A DNA stretch of 64,000 nt from Bacteroidota bacterium (GCA_018267615.1 JAFDYD010000044.1:14252-78251); one strand, 5' to 3'; positions 42,637-52,386 are shown, counted from the stretch's first letter. A program made the numbers and translations. Notes: a model not told the origin generated them from the sequence alone.

Positions 42637-43230
42637 TTATCGAAACGGTTTGAAAAAAGAAATATTTGCGATAGATAGCATTGGCTTGTCGCCAGAAGTA
42701 TCCCCATAACAATAAACCTCGTCATACTGAGCCAAATCATAGATCGCTTTTATCCTGTTTACCTTTTCAATTCCATGACAATTTTTGCCCTCGAATCGTC
42801 CGGTAACTTTTTGATTTTTGTATTCGAGGATAGTTGAAATAAGTTGCACTCCCAACTGGTCCGTCCATTTTTTTATCCAATTACCCGCCGAAGCCGAAAC
42901 GATTACAACGTCTGCATTTAGCTGCTGAAGTTTACTAATTTCTTTTATCGCTTTTGGCCTGATCAATTTCGGCAAAACTTGGTCAACGAATAAATCACAT
43001 CCTGTCTGAAAATCTTGCAACTGATTGTTCCCAAAAAAAAACTTCAGTATTTGTTGTTTAGCCCAGGAATTTGAAACAATTTTTAATTTGAACGCGATTA
43101 AAATAGGTGCGTATAAAATAAATCCGATATAAAAAAACGCTGCTCCTTTTTGAAATTTGATAATCTCGAGCAGTGTATCTTTTGTTGTGATGGTGCCGTC
43201 AAAATCAAAAAATGCGATTCGTTTTTTCAC
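42637..43230 (-). CDS. HAD-IB family phosphatase, putative polyprenyl-phosphoribose phosphatase
   Basis: A 197-residue HAD hydrolase of the phosphoserine-phosphatase-like subclass. The nucleophile motif FFDFDGTITTKD is at 8-19 (D9, D11), motif II in VIVSASAGNW, and motif III in YGDTSGDKPML. A hydrophobic segment near 32-55 (AAFFYIGFILYAPILIAF) suggests membrane association. It is the last gene of the ubiA-dprE1-dprE2-like operon, its ATG overlapping the previous stop (ATGA). By context it could remove the 5-phosphate of polyprenyl-phosphoryl-5-phosphoribose, a step done by a PAP2 protein in mycobacteria. That assignment is inference. Confidence 0.82.
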   Translation of the reverse strand: MKKRIAFFDFDGTITTKDTLLEIIKFQKGAAFFYIGFILYAPILIAFKLKIVSNSWAKQQILKFFFGNNQLQDFQTGCDLFVDQVLPKLIRPKAIKEISKLQQLNADVVIVSASAGNWIKKWTDQLGVQLISTILEYKNQKVTGRFEGKNCHGIEKVNRIKAIYDLAQYDEVYCYGDTSGDKPMLSIANISFFKPFR

Positions 43231-43958
43231 AAATTCATTTTTTTAAATTGGAACTCCGGGATGTTTTTAATAATGAGCATAATATACCGCCAAAACCATT
43301 TTACATAAATGATATTTTTCTTCTTCACAACCGCATTGTACACTGCATCTGCAACTTCTGAAGGCTGTGCGGTAAGTAATTTGGGCAATGACAGGTTCTC
43401 AGTCATTCTTGTGTACACAAAGCCAGGCTTTACACTAACGACATGTATATTCTGTTTGTATAGTTTATTGCGAAGTCCGGCCAGGTAAGCAGAAAAAGCG
43501 GCTTTGGCACTACCATATATTAATTTGCTCTCTCGCCCCCTTTCACCAGCAACGGAACTAATTCCTACTATTGTTCCCTTCTTCTCTTTCATATAGTATT
43601 TAGCCGCAATATTCAGAATCGATACAGCACCGGTAAAATTTGTATTTATCATTCTCGCTGTAGTATTCCAATCGTCGAAAGCGGTTAACTCATCGTCCAT
43701 AATTCCAAACACGGAGATAGTAACATCTGGTTTTGGAACAAGCTCATTAAAAAATCTTTCGTGAGAAGAAAAATTCAATGCATCGAACGCATGCAATGTA
43801 CAATCAACACTATACCTGATAGCAATGTCTGATTGTGCAGGTTTTAGCTGGTCAGGGTTTCTTGCAGCGAGTTGAATATTGTATTTATTTTCTGCAAATT
43901 TTTTTGCAATAGCAATTCCCATATCTGAAGTTGCTCCAAGGACAAGAACAGTAGCCAT
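43227..43958 (-). CDS. SDR oxidoreductase, DprE2-like
   Basis: A 243-residue short-chain dehydrogenase. The NAD(P)-binding motif is GATSDMG (8-14), the catalytic Ser is in VGISSVAGERG, and Tyr/Lys are in YGSAKAAF (Y-x3-K). Sequence style and context match DprE2, which reduces the keto intermediate of decaprenyl-phosphoryl-ribose epimerisation to the arabinose form. It follows the DprE1-like gene by 12 bases and overlaps the HAD gene by four. Confidence 0.85.
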   Translation of the reverse strand: MATVLVLGATSDMGIAIAKKFAENKYNIQLAARNPDQLKPAQSDIAIRYSVDCTLHAFDALNFSSHERFFNELVPKPDVTISVFGIMDDELTAFDDWNTTARMINTNFTGAVSILNIAAKYYMKEKKGTIVGISSVAGERGRESKLIYGSAKAAFSAYLAGLRNKLYKQNIHVVSVKPGFVYTRMTENLSLPKLLTAQPSEVADAVYNAVVKKKNIIYVKWFWRYIMLIIKNIPEFQFKKMNL

Positions 43959-43970
43959 TAAATAATAAAA

Positions 43971-45305
43971 TTAATTAGAGGTTAAAAATAATCGGTCCGA
44001 TTGAATCGAATGGATCTTTCCGTCGGGGTTATATTTTTTTATTATTTCTTTGAACTTATCGAGTTCCGGATAACCTCCTTCTAATATTTCCGGTTTCATT
44101 CTCGCATCCTTCGACATATAAATCCTGCCGCCATATTGAAGAACAACTTTATCGAGCTCATCCAAAAACTCCAGCAATCCTTTTCGTACCGGGAAGTCAA
44201 GTGCAAGTGTATATCCTTCTTTTGGAAAAGAAATAATACTTTCCTGTTTTCCAAATACTTTCAAAACGGCTAAAAATGAACCCAATCCCTTATCACTTAT
44301 TCGTTGTAGTATTTCAATCAGCCCTTGCTTTGCTTCAAGCGGCAACACAAATTGGTATTGTACAAATCCATTCTTCCCATATCCCCTGTTCCAATGCAAA
44401 ATTGCATCGAGCGGATAAAAAAATGGTTCATATGAAACAACATTATTGATTTCTTTTTTGAAATTCTTTCCATAGTATAGAAAGTTAAATGCTTTCACAG
44501 TAAAAGCATTTAATACCCATGAAGGAAGATTGAATGGGAAGGTAATTTGTTTTTTCTTTGGCAATTGCAGCGGTTCCTTTTTTTGTTTTTCGTTAAGATC
44601 ATCAATAGTAGCATGCTCGCCTAAAATCAGGATACTGCGGCCAAAATTTTCCCCTTTCTTCAAGCAATCGATCCACGCAACTGAATATGTGTAGTGATTG
44701 TATTTTTCAAACAGCGAAATAATCTCTTCAAGATTTTCTGCTTTCACTTGTTTCTGTTTGATAAATGACGTCTCGATTTTTTTCAACCGGAATTTCACTC
44801 TTGTTATGATTCCGGAAAGACCCATCCCACCGCAGGTGGCTTCAAATAAATCAATATTGTGAACAGGTGAACAACTGATGATTTCTCCTGATGACAATGC
44901 GATATCCATATCGACGATATTGTTGGAAAAAGAACCATCGATATGATGATTTTTTCCATGCACATCGCTTGCAACTGCCCCGCCAACTGTTATGAATTTT
45001 GTTCCAGGTGTAACAGGAAGAAACCATCCTTTCGGAACAATTACTTCCAGTATCTTATCAAGTGTCAATCCGCTTTGACATTCGAAGATGCCTTTTTGAA
45101 TATCAAAAGAAAGTATGTTGTCATACTTCAGCGTGGAGATCGTTTTTTTAGCAAGAGAGGCATCTCCATAACAACGGCCATTGCCACGTGCAATGAACTC
45201 ATCATTATTTTTAACCAATTGATTCAATTGGTCAGTGAAAGAAAAAAATTGTTCATCACTTTCGACAACAGGGTAATTTCCCCAGTTCGCGATCGACTTC
45301 TTCAT
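43971..45305 (-). CDS. FAD-dependent oxidase, DprE1-like
   Basis: A 444-residue VAO-type flavoprotein closely patterned on mycobacterial DprE1, which oxidises the 2-OH of decaprenyl-phosphoryl-ribose. Landmarks: ARGNGRCYGDAS (FAD pyrophosphate site), PGTKFITVGGAVASD, then HGKNHH with H116 and H121, and CGGMGLSGIITRVKF. In the C-terminal part, YTLALDFPVRKG and IYMSKDAR contain A368 and K399; from memory of the mycobacterial enzyme these align with C387, the covalent benzothiazinone target, and K418, with identical 31-residue spacing. Its ATG overlaps the ubiA stop (ATGA at 45305-45302). The role is inferred from family resemblance and operon. Confidence 0.87.
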   Translation of the reverse strand: MKKSIANWGNYPVVESDEQFFSFTDQLNQLVKNNDEFIARGNGRCYGDASLAKKTISTLKYDNILSFDIQKGIFECQSGLTLDKILEVIVPKGWFLPVTPGTKFITVGGAVASDVHGKNHHIDGSFSNNIVDMDIALSSGEIISCSPVHNIDLFEATCGGMGLSGIITRVKFRLKKIETSFIKQKQVKAENLEEIISLFEKYNHYTYSVAWIDCLKKGENFGRSILILGEHATIDDLNEKQKKEPLQLPKKKQITFPFNLPSWVLNAFTVKAFNFLYYGKNFKKEINNVVSYEPFFYPLDAILHWNRGYGKNGFVQYQFVLPLEAKQGLIEILQRISDKGLGSFLAVLKVFGKQESIISFPKEGYTLALDFPVRKGLLEFLDELDKVVLQYGGRIYMSKDARMKPEILEGGYPELDKFKEIIKKYNPDGKIHSIQSDRLFLTSN

Positions 45306-46198
45306 TTTTTAAAAATTGTTACGTCTCTTAAATACAATATTGTGTAAATACTCAGTATCCATAAAACAAGCGTAATCTGTATGAAGCGGTCTTTGTAAAG
45401 GATTTCTGTAGGTGAACCAGATTCTTTTTGTACAAAGGTAATCTGTAAATAGCGCATTACACCCGCTATCACAAACAAACTCGAATAGTAAAGCCTGTAT
45501 GTGCGCAAACGCGCCATTGTTATTGGAGACACTGTATAGTTTATATACGCCACAATCAAAATGGCACTAAACAATCCCAGCATCGTATTTAGAAAATCGA
45601 GGTTATACCCGGACATTGATTTACGCATATCCGTTCCCGTTGATAATTTCAACAGCATATCATCTCTTCGTTTCGCTATCGCCATAAATAAAGAAAGCAG
45701 GAATGTCATAACGATAAGCCAATCGGTAGTATCCACTTCAGCAATAATAGCTCCCGCCTTCACTCGCAATACGAATCCCGCGGCCAGTATTAGTATGTCC
45801 AGGATAGCAATATTTTTTATGCCCATCGAATACGCGAGGTTCATAAAAAAATAAATTCCCAAAATAAAAAGGAACTGAAAACTATGATCAGACAAATAAG
45901 CTAACCCTGTGCCGATCACAATTAATAATATGCAAATAATGACCGCAGCATTTTTTTTCACTTTACCTGACGCAAGCGGGCGCTTGGATTTCTTCGGATG
46001 TTTGCGATCATCCTCAATATCCCTGTAGTCGTTGATGATATATATGCTGCTGGCAAAAAAACAGAATGCAAAAAAACCTTCGATCAGGACACCGATCTTT
46101 GAAGGCACAAAAAAACTTCCTGCAAAAAAGGAGGGTACAAATAAAAAAAGATTTTTTGCCCAATCTTTTGGTCGTAGTAGTTTGATATAATATTTCAT
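45302..46198 (-). CDS. UbiA-family polyprenyl-phosphate phosphoribosyltransferase
   Basis: A 298-residue integral membrane prenyltransferase with about eight or nine helices. The first Asp-rich site reads NDYRDIEDDRKHPKKSKRP (56-74), the version found in decaprenyl-phosphate phosphoribosyltransferase (mycobacterial Rv3806c type), and the second region has YSMGIKNIAILDILILAAGF followed by LRVKAG. It would join phosphoribosyl from PRPP to polyprenyl phosphate. It is the first gene of a four-gene operon with the DprE1-like, DprE2-like and HAD proteins. No strict promoter consensus was found upstream. Confidence 0.87.
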   Translation of the reverse strand: MKYYIKLLRPKDWAKNLFLFVPSFFAGSFFVPSKIGVLIEGFFAFCFFASSIYIINDYRDIEDDRKHPKKSKRPLASGKVKKNAAVIICILLIVIGTGLAYLSDHSFQFLFILGIYFFMNLAYSMGIKNIAILDILILAAGFVLRVKAGAIIAEVDTTDWLIVMTFLLSLFMAIAKRRDDMLLKLSTGTDMRKSMSGYNLDFLNTMLGLFSAILIVAYINYTVSPITMARLRTYRLYYSSLFVIAGVMRYLQITFVQKESGSPTEILYKDRFIQITLVLWILSIYTILYLRDVTIFKK

Positions 46199-46352
46199 TC
46201 AATAAGGATGCCCCAAGATACAACGCAAAATGCTTTAATACAAGATATTATGCCATAAATATTTATTTATTAATTTCTTAACCGGCGAATTTAATTTCCA
46301 TCATCCACCGATGGGAAAAGCGCTCAGTTAAAGCGCCTATTTCGGGTATTTC

Positions 46353-48506
46353 TTGGCGTTGTCAATTGCGTTATTTTTGTTTCAAACAATTTTTATCCGG
46401 TCTCTGGCAGATATATTATCAAGTCCCATTGAATACCTGAAAGGCGTAGGGCCCTACCGCGGCGATCTCTTAAAAAAAGAACTGAACATTTTTACTTTTA
46501 AGGACCTCCTCCAGCATTTCCCTTACCGGCATGTGGACAAAACAAAAATCAATCTCATTCGCGAAATTACTCCCGACACGGAGTATGTTCAGATAGCCGG
46601 CAAATTGATAAGTATCGAAATAATTGGCGAAAAAAGGGCCAAGCGTCTGGTAGCTGAACTTCGCGACACAAGCGGCGTCATTGAATTGGTGTGGTTCCAG
46701 GGAATAAGCTGGATCCAAAAATCATTACAGACCGGAAGCGATTATTTGGTATATGGAAAAATAAGTTTTTTCCAAGGCAATAAGCAAATCACGCATCCCG
46801 AAATTGAACCGCTAAATCAAAATATAACAAACGATAAATTTATTCTCGAACCAGTTTATCCAAGCACAGAAAAATTAAAAGCGAAAGGACTGGGTGGACG
46901 GCAACTTGGAAAATTAACACGATTCTTACTCTCACTGCTAACTGAAAAAGACATCCCTGAAATTTTACCCGATTCAGTTACGCATCAACTAAAATTATTA
47001 TCGAGGTTCAACGCATTCACCTCAATTCATTTTCCTGAAAACATGGAGTCATATAATCATGCGCTGAACCGTTTGAAATTTGAAGAACTTTTTATCGCGC
47101 AGTTGCGCGTGGGTATGATCAAATCACAAAGACATCGTTATTCAAAAGGGATTGTGTTCAGCCAGGTCGGTGATTTATTCAATACATTTTACTCAAAATA
47201 TTTGCCATTCGAACTCACAGGCGCGCAAAAGAAAGTTTTGAAAGAAATAAGAAAAGATACAGCGAGCGGGAGACAAATGAATCGACTGCTGCAAGGGGAT
47301 GTTGGTAGCGGCAAAACTGCTGTTGCACTGCTTTCCATGCTTTTGGCTGCTGATAATGGATACCAGAGTTGCTTGTTGTCACCGACAGAAATTTTAGCGC
47401 GTCAGCATTATGATCATTTTTCGGAAATGACAAAAGATATATCGTTGACTGTAGCGCTTCTGACAGGATCAACCAAATCAAAGGAAAGAAAAAAAATTCT
47501 TGATCAGCTTGCAAATGGCTCGCTCGATATTTTGATAGGAACACATGCAATCATTGAAGATACTGTTCAATTCAGCAATCTTGGATTTGCAGTAATCGAT
47601 GAACAACATCGTTTCGGTGTTGCGCAACGAGCAAAACTCTGGAACAAATCAACAATTCCACCGCATATATTGGTAATGACTGCAACTCCGATTCCGAGAA
47701 CATTAGCAATGACCGCATACGGTGATCTCGACTACAGTGTGATGAACGAGTTACCTCCCGGAAGGCAACCAGTGAGAACCGTGCATCGTTATGAAGATAA
47801 AAGATCTCAGGTGATGGATTTTATCCGTGCTGAAATCCTGAAAGGAAAACAAGCATATATTATTTTTCCGCTTATAGAAGAATCGGAAAAATTAGATTAC
47901 GAAAATTTAATGAAAGGCTATGAGAATGTGAAAGCTTATTTCCCCGAACCAAAATACTGGATGAGCATGGTACATGGCCGCCAAACAAATGTAGTCCGGG
48001 AAACCAACATGCAACGTTTTTTGAATAAGGATACTCAGATCATGGTTGCGACAACAGTGATCGAAGTCGGTGTGAATGTTCCCAATGCAACCGTCATGGT
48101 GATCGAAAGCGCTGAAAAATTCGGCTTATCGCAGCTTCACCAGTTAAGGGGCCGTGTTGGGAGAGGAAACGATAAAAGCTTTTGCATTTTATTAACAAGT
48201 GTTAAGTTAAACAACGAGGCCCGGGAGCGTTTAAAAATAATGTGCGCCACAACGGATGGTTTTAAGATCGCAGAAAAGGACATGGAGATACGCGGACCGG
48301 GAGATATAGCAGGCACAAAGCAAAGCGGCATGCTTGATTTTAAACTAGCCGACCTTATTTGTGACGGACATTGGCTTGATCTCGCTGCAAAAATGGCGAG
48401 CCGGCTGCTTGATACAGATCCGGAACTTAATGCAACAGAAAATCTAACCCTCAAAAACCATCTTCTTTTGCAATATGGAAAAACACAGTGGAGTAAGATT
48501 TCATAA
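46353..48506 (+). CDS. recG: ATP-dependent DNA helicase RecG
   Basis: Helicase that reverses stalled forks and migrates branched DNA. The product has the usual three parts: an N-terminal wedge/OB domain starting near SPIEYLKGVGPYRGDLLKKE, then the helicase core with Walker A GDVGSGKTA (about 315), DEQH (VIDEQHRFGV, about 414), TATPIPRT, and motif VI QLRGRVGRG. The start is uncertain: there is no in-frame ATG near the 5' end. The given coordinate is the first TTG (46353); a -7 element at 46372-46379 would favour a later non-ATG codon such as CTG at 46404, which gives a product of 700 residues. Confidence 0.94.
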   Translation: MALSIALFLFQTIFIRSLADILSSPIEYLKGVGPYRGDLLKKELNIFTFKDLLQHFPYRHVDKTKINLIREITPDTEYVQIAGKLISIEIIGEKRAKRLVAELRDTSGVIELVWFQGISWIQKSLQTGSDYLVYGKISFFQGNKQITHPEIEPLNQNITNDKFILEPVYPSTEKLKAKGLGGRQLGKLTRFLLSLLTEKDIPEILPDSVTHQLKLLSRFNAFTSIHFPENMESYNHALNRLKFEELFIAQLRVGMIKSQRHRYSKGIVFSQVGDLFNTFYSKYLPFELTGAQKKVLKEIRKDTASGRQMNRLLQGDVGSGKTAVALLSMLLAADNGYQSCLLSPTEILARQHYDHFSEMTKDISLTVALLTGSTKSKERKKILDQLANGSLDILIGTHAIIEDTVQFSNLGFAVIDEQHRFGVAQRAKLWNKSTIPPHILVMTATPIPRTLAMTAYGDLDYSVMNELPPGRQPVRTVHRYEDKRSQVMDFIRAEILKGKQAYIIFPLIEESEKLDYENLMKGYENVKAYFPEPKYWMSMVHGRQTNVVRETNMQRFLNKDTQIMVATTVIEVGVNVPNATVMVIESAEKFGLSQLHQLRGRVGRGNDKSFCILLTSVKLNNEARERLKIMCATTDGFKIAEKDMEIRGPGDIAGTKQSGMLDFKLADLICDGHWLDLAAKMASRLLDTDPELNATENLTLKNHLLLQYGKTQWSKIS
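46372..46379 (+). promoter_or_regulatory. -7 element in the recG 5' region
   Basis: TATTTTTG is a perfect TAnnTTTG inside the upstream part of the open frame. The nearest TTG upstream is 16 bases away, shorter than ideal. If it is used, translation must begin downstream of about 46384. Confidence 0.4.
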
Positions 48507-48566
48507 ATTACACCCGATTCTGTCAGTTTGATTCCGATACTGTTTTATTCAATAATAAAACGCACC

Positions 48567-51500
48567 TTGAAAAGAAGACTGTTTATAGTTTGTATCTTAT
48601 TCATCTACACATGCGCATCTGCTCTGGCACAGACTGGATATTCCAATCTTGAATTTATTGAGAACAGAGGTCAGTTGGATAAAAAATTCGGCTTTAAAGC
48701 GCAAATGAACAACGGTAGTTTCCTTTTACAAAAACAGGGATTTACCGTCATATTGCATAATACAGATGATCTGAATATAGTCCGCACAATCGCACATGGA
48801 CATTCGCCCGAGCATTCCGAAAATCAAATCGCGACAAAATCGCCGGGATCAGCAAAAACTGTAGTCAACAAAAATACCAAATACACGATCCGATCACATG
48901 CGTATGAAGTAGGTTTTGTAAATGCAAACGAAAATCCGGAAATAGTACCGGATAAACCACTTCCCACTTACAACAACTATTTTATCGGCAACGATCCGGC
49001 AAACTGGGCTACTCATTGTAAGATTTATCAAGGTGTAACTTATAAAAATATTTATTCGGGTATTGATGTCCGTTATTATACGGAAAATGGCAGATTGAAA
49101 TATGACATCATCGTGCATCCGGGAGCCGACGCAAACGTGATTGCGATGAAATATACTGGCGCAGATAAACTAAGCATCAAACAAAATCAACTGATCACGC
49201 ATACATCGGTAACGGATGTAAAAGAATTTGTTCCGCATTCTTTCGATGTAACAAATACAAGCCGCACGGAGGTCGATTGTAATTATGTGATCGACGCTAA
49301 TAACACCGTCCGTTTTAAATTGGGCAAACATAATAAGGATGCTACGCTTATTATCGATCCAACATGGATTTTTACCACGTTTACCGGAAGCAGATCTGAT
49401 AACTGGGGTTATACTGCAACATATGATGCCGCAGGAAATTTTTATTCAGGTAGTATTGTATTGAATGATAGAGATGGCGGCAACGGCTTCAGAGTTTCAC
49501 CCGGCGCATTTCAAACAACATTCCAGGGTGGCGATGGAAGCGAAGGTGCTCAGTTTAGTTACGATGTCGGTATTATGAAATTTAATCCGACTGGAACGAC
49601 GATGTTATATGCAACTTATCTTGGCGGAAGTGGTGATGAGCAACCGCATAGTCTTGTGGTTGACAACGCAGGCAATCTTGTCGTCGCGGGCAGAACAAGT
49701 TCTGGCGATTTCCCTACCGGAGCAGGCGGCGTGTATGGAAGCGGAGGCAGCTTTGATATTTTTCTTACAAAATTTAATGCCAATGGCACGAACCTTATCG
49801 GATCAAGGAGAATAGGAGGAACCGGATGGGATGGCGTAAATATTGCTCCAAAATATTATTACAATCCTGGAAATGGATTGCCAATGGGACAACTTTCTCT
49901 TCGATTAAATTATGGTGACGACGGCCGGAGTGAAGTGATCGTTGATGCTTCTAATAATATTTACCTGGCATCATGCACGCAGTCAACTGACTTTCCGTGC
50001 ACCGCAAACGCATTTAAAAATTCATCCGGTGGAAAACAGGATGGCGTATTCATTAAAACCAATCCGGATTTAAGTGTAATACTTGCTTCGAGTTATTTGG
50101 GAGGAAATGCCGACGATGCTGCATTTGCCCTTGCACTGAATCCAACTAACGGTGATGTATATGTGGGCGGCGGAACAGCGAGCAGTGATTTTCCAGGCAG
50201 AAATAATGCGCCGGTCTTATTTAACGCTTTAAATGGTTCATCAATAGATGGATTCGTTTCTATCATCAGTAACGATGGCGGAACACTCAAGCGAACTTCT
50301 TATTTTGGTACATCAGGAACCGAAGTGATATATGGTGTGCAGTTCGACAAAAAAGGATTTCCCTATATCATGGGTACCACGACCGGCGCGTGGCCAGTCA
50401 CTCCTGCTTCGGTCTGGAGTCAGGTAAACGGAAAACAATTTGTCGCCAAACTTCAACCCGATCTCAACGGATGGATTTATTCAACTGTTTTTGGCAAAGG
50501 AGATATTTATCCTGATATATCTCCAACTGCTTTCCTGGTTGACCGATGTGAAAATGTTTATGTCGCAGGATGGGGTGGCGGCATTGAATCCGAAGTAGAT
50601 GGTAAATATAATAACTCAACCACCAGCGGTTTGTACACTACCGCCGATGCGCTTAAGAAAACAACTGATGGCGCCGATTTCTATTTCATCGTAATGAAAA
50701 AAAATATGAGCGCGCCTCCATTGTATGCAACTTTTTTTGGTCAGAATGGAGGAAGAGTTGGTGATCATGTTGATGGAGGAACCAGTCGTTTTGATCAGCA
50801 GGGAATTATTTATGAAGCCATCTGTGCCAATTGCGCCGGCGGCGCTACATTCCCGACAACGCCAGGTGCCTGGTTCCCGACTAATGGAGCTCTGGCAGAA
50901 GGTGGTTGCAATCTCGCCGCAGTAAAAATTGCGTTTAATTTTGCAGGGGTGGCCGCAGATCTTCGTTCAATGATAAACGGTAGATACGACAGTTCCGGTT
51001 GTGTACCGCTAGATGTTACATTCGTCGATACAATCAGAAATGCTAAAAATTATATTTGGAACTTTGGTGATGGCACGCCCGATTCTGCAACTACTGCTTA
51101 CCAAGTTACTCATACATATCAAAATATCGGAACTTATAAAGTCAGGCTCATCGCGATTGATTCAAACAGTTGCAATGTTGCTGATACAGTTTACATCGAT
51201 ATCAGGGCGCGCAATGATAAAGCAGACGTAGCTTTCAATTCAATTAAGCTTCCACCCTGCCAGTCTTTAGCATACCGGTTTGATAATATTTCAACTCCGC
51301 CGGCAGGAAAACCTTTTGGTGCAACTTCTTTTATATGGGATTTTGGTGATGGCTCGCAGAGGTTAGTTGCGGGAACTGCAAGCGTTAATCATTCTTATGC
51401 TTCGCCAGGGACTTATAATGTAAAACTTTTGCTCGTCGATACCAATTACTGCAATTTCCCTGATAGTGCACAGAAAATTTTACGCGTGGCACAATTGGTA

Positions 51501-52262
51501 AAAGCACAATTTGAAACGCCGACATCAGGTTGTATTCCATATACTGCAGTATTTAATAATACTTCTCTCGCAGGCGAACAATTTATCTGGGATTTCGGCG
51601 ACGGTTCTGGTTCAACCGACGTAAATCCAACTCATGTTTACAATAATATTGGAACATATACAATCAAACTTATTGCAATCGATACCGCGACATGTAATAA
51701 GGTTGATTCAACAACATTAACGATCAATACCCATCCAAAACCAACTGCTGCTTTTACGGATCAACCCATTCCGCCTGAATTCAACAAACCAACAATTTTC
51801 TTTAATGGCTCAACCGGCGCTACTCATTTCAAATGGTTTTTTGGAGATGGGGATTCAACACTTAAATCAAATATGGATACTGTTATTCATCAGTATCGAA
51901 AGACTGGCACTTTCCAGGCTTGTCTTGTTGCGTTGAATCAATTCGAATGTGCTGACACTGCTTGTTTGCCTGTTGAAACGCTTATTAATCCATTGCTCGA
52001 TGTTCCGAATGCCTTTACACCGGGACGTTTTGGACAAAACAGTACGATAAAAGTTCAAGGCTTCGGAATTTCTTCACTGATATTCCGCATATACAACAGG
52101 TGGGGGAAAATAGTGTTTGAAAGTAATGATCAGAATAATGGCTGGGATGGAACTTACAAAGGAAATCCACAACCAATGGATGTGTACGTATATACACTCG
52201 ATGCTGTGTTCTTTGACGGCACAAGAACAACCCGGAGCGGAGATATTACGTTAATCAGGTAG
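48567..52262 (+). CDS. T9SS type B surface protein with SBBP and PKD repeats (paralog 1)
   Basis: A secreted protein of about 1231 residues. After the signal peptide (ending ASALAQ) comes a DUF7948-like head (YSNLEFIENRGQLDKKFG, with PDKPLPTYNNYFIGND), then beta-propeller-like SBBP repeats (YATYLGGSGDEQ, SSYLGGNADDAA, TSYFGTSGTE), four PKD domains with W-x-F-G-D-G motifs, and a CHU_C sorting domain (NAFTPGRFGQNSTI, YNRWGKIVFE, GWDGTYKGN, ITLIR). The frame opens at 48528 with TTG; the TTG at 48567 is preferred because the paralog at 52406 starts with the same TTG-AAA context. No PorP/SprF gene follows directly; the nearest is behind paralog 2. Confidence 0.9.
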   Translation: MKRRLFIVCILFIYTCASALAQTGYSNLEFIENRGQLDKKFGFKAQMNNGSFLLQKQGFTVILHNTDDLNIVRTIAHGHSPEHSENQIATKSPGSAKTVVNKNTKYTIRSHAYEVGFVNANENPEIVPDKPLPTYNNYFIGNDPANWATHCKIYQGVTYKNIYSGIDVRYYTENGRLKYDIIVHPGADANVIAMKYTGADKLSIKQNQLITHTSVTDVKEFVPHSFDVTNTSRTEVDCNYVIDANNTVRFKLGKHNKDATLIIDPTWIFTTFTGSRSDNWGYTATYDAAGNFYSGSIVLNDRDGGNGFRVSPGAFQTTFQGGDGSEGAQFSYDVGIMKFNPTGTTMLYATYLGGSGDEQPHSLVVDNAGNLVVAGRTSSGDFPTGAGGVYGSGGSFDIFLTKFNANGTNLIGSRRIGGTGWDGVNIAPKYYYNPGNGLPMGQLSLRLNYGDDGRSEVIVDASNNIYLASCTQSTDFPCTANAFKNSSGGKQDGVFIKTNPDLSVILASSYLGGNADDAAFALALNPTNGDVYVGGGTASSDFPGRNNAPVLFNALNGSSIDGFVSIISNDGGTLKRTSYFGTSGTEVIYGVQFDKKGFPYIMGTTTGAWPVTPASVWSQVNGKQFVAKLQPDLNGWIYSTVFGKGDIYPDISPTAFLVDRCENVYVAGWGGGIESEVDGKYNNSTTSGLYTTADALKKTTDGADFYFIVMKKNMSAPPLYATFFGQNGGRVGDHVDGGTSRFDQQGIIYEAICANCAGGATFPTTPGAWFPTNGALAEGGCNLAAVKIAFNFAGVAADLRSMINGRYDSSGCVPLDVTFVDTIRNAKNYIWNFGDGTPDSATTAYQVTHTYQNIGTYKVRLIAIDSNSCNVADTVYIDIRARNDKADVAFNSIKLPPCQSLAYRFDNISTPPAGKPFGATSFIWDFGDGSQRLVAGTASVNHSYASPGTYNVKLLLVDTNYCNFPDSAQKILRVAQLVKAQFETPTSGCIPYTAVFNNTSLAGEQFIWDFGDGSGSTDVNPTHVYNNIGTYTIKLIAIDTATCNKVDSTTLTINTHPKPTAAFTDQPIPPEFNKPTIFFNGSTGATHFKWFFGDGDSTLKSNMDTVIHQYRKTGTFQACLVALNQFECADTACLPVETLINPLLDVPNAFTPGRFGQNSTIKVQGFGISSLIFRIYNRWGKIVFESNDQNNGWDGTYKGNPQPMDVYVYTLDAVFFDGTRTTRSGDITLIR

Positions 52263-52386
52263 GAAATATAGGGGCCAACCTCATTTAAATAAACTTTTGA
52301 TTCGAACAATTTTGTGTGTGTAATTATTAGAATAAATGAATCTTATTTTAAGATTTCGTAAACACCAACCAACATACCTGCTTCTA

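Noticed and set aside
46315..46337. Possible terminator between ubiA-like and recG regions (AGCGC repeats)
   Set aside because: The stem is only five base pairs and no T run follows on either strand.
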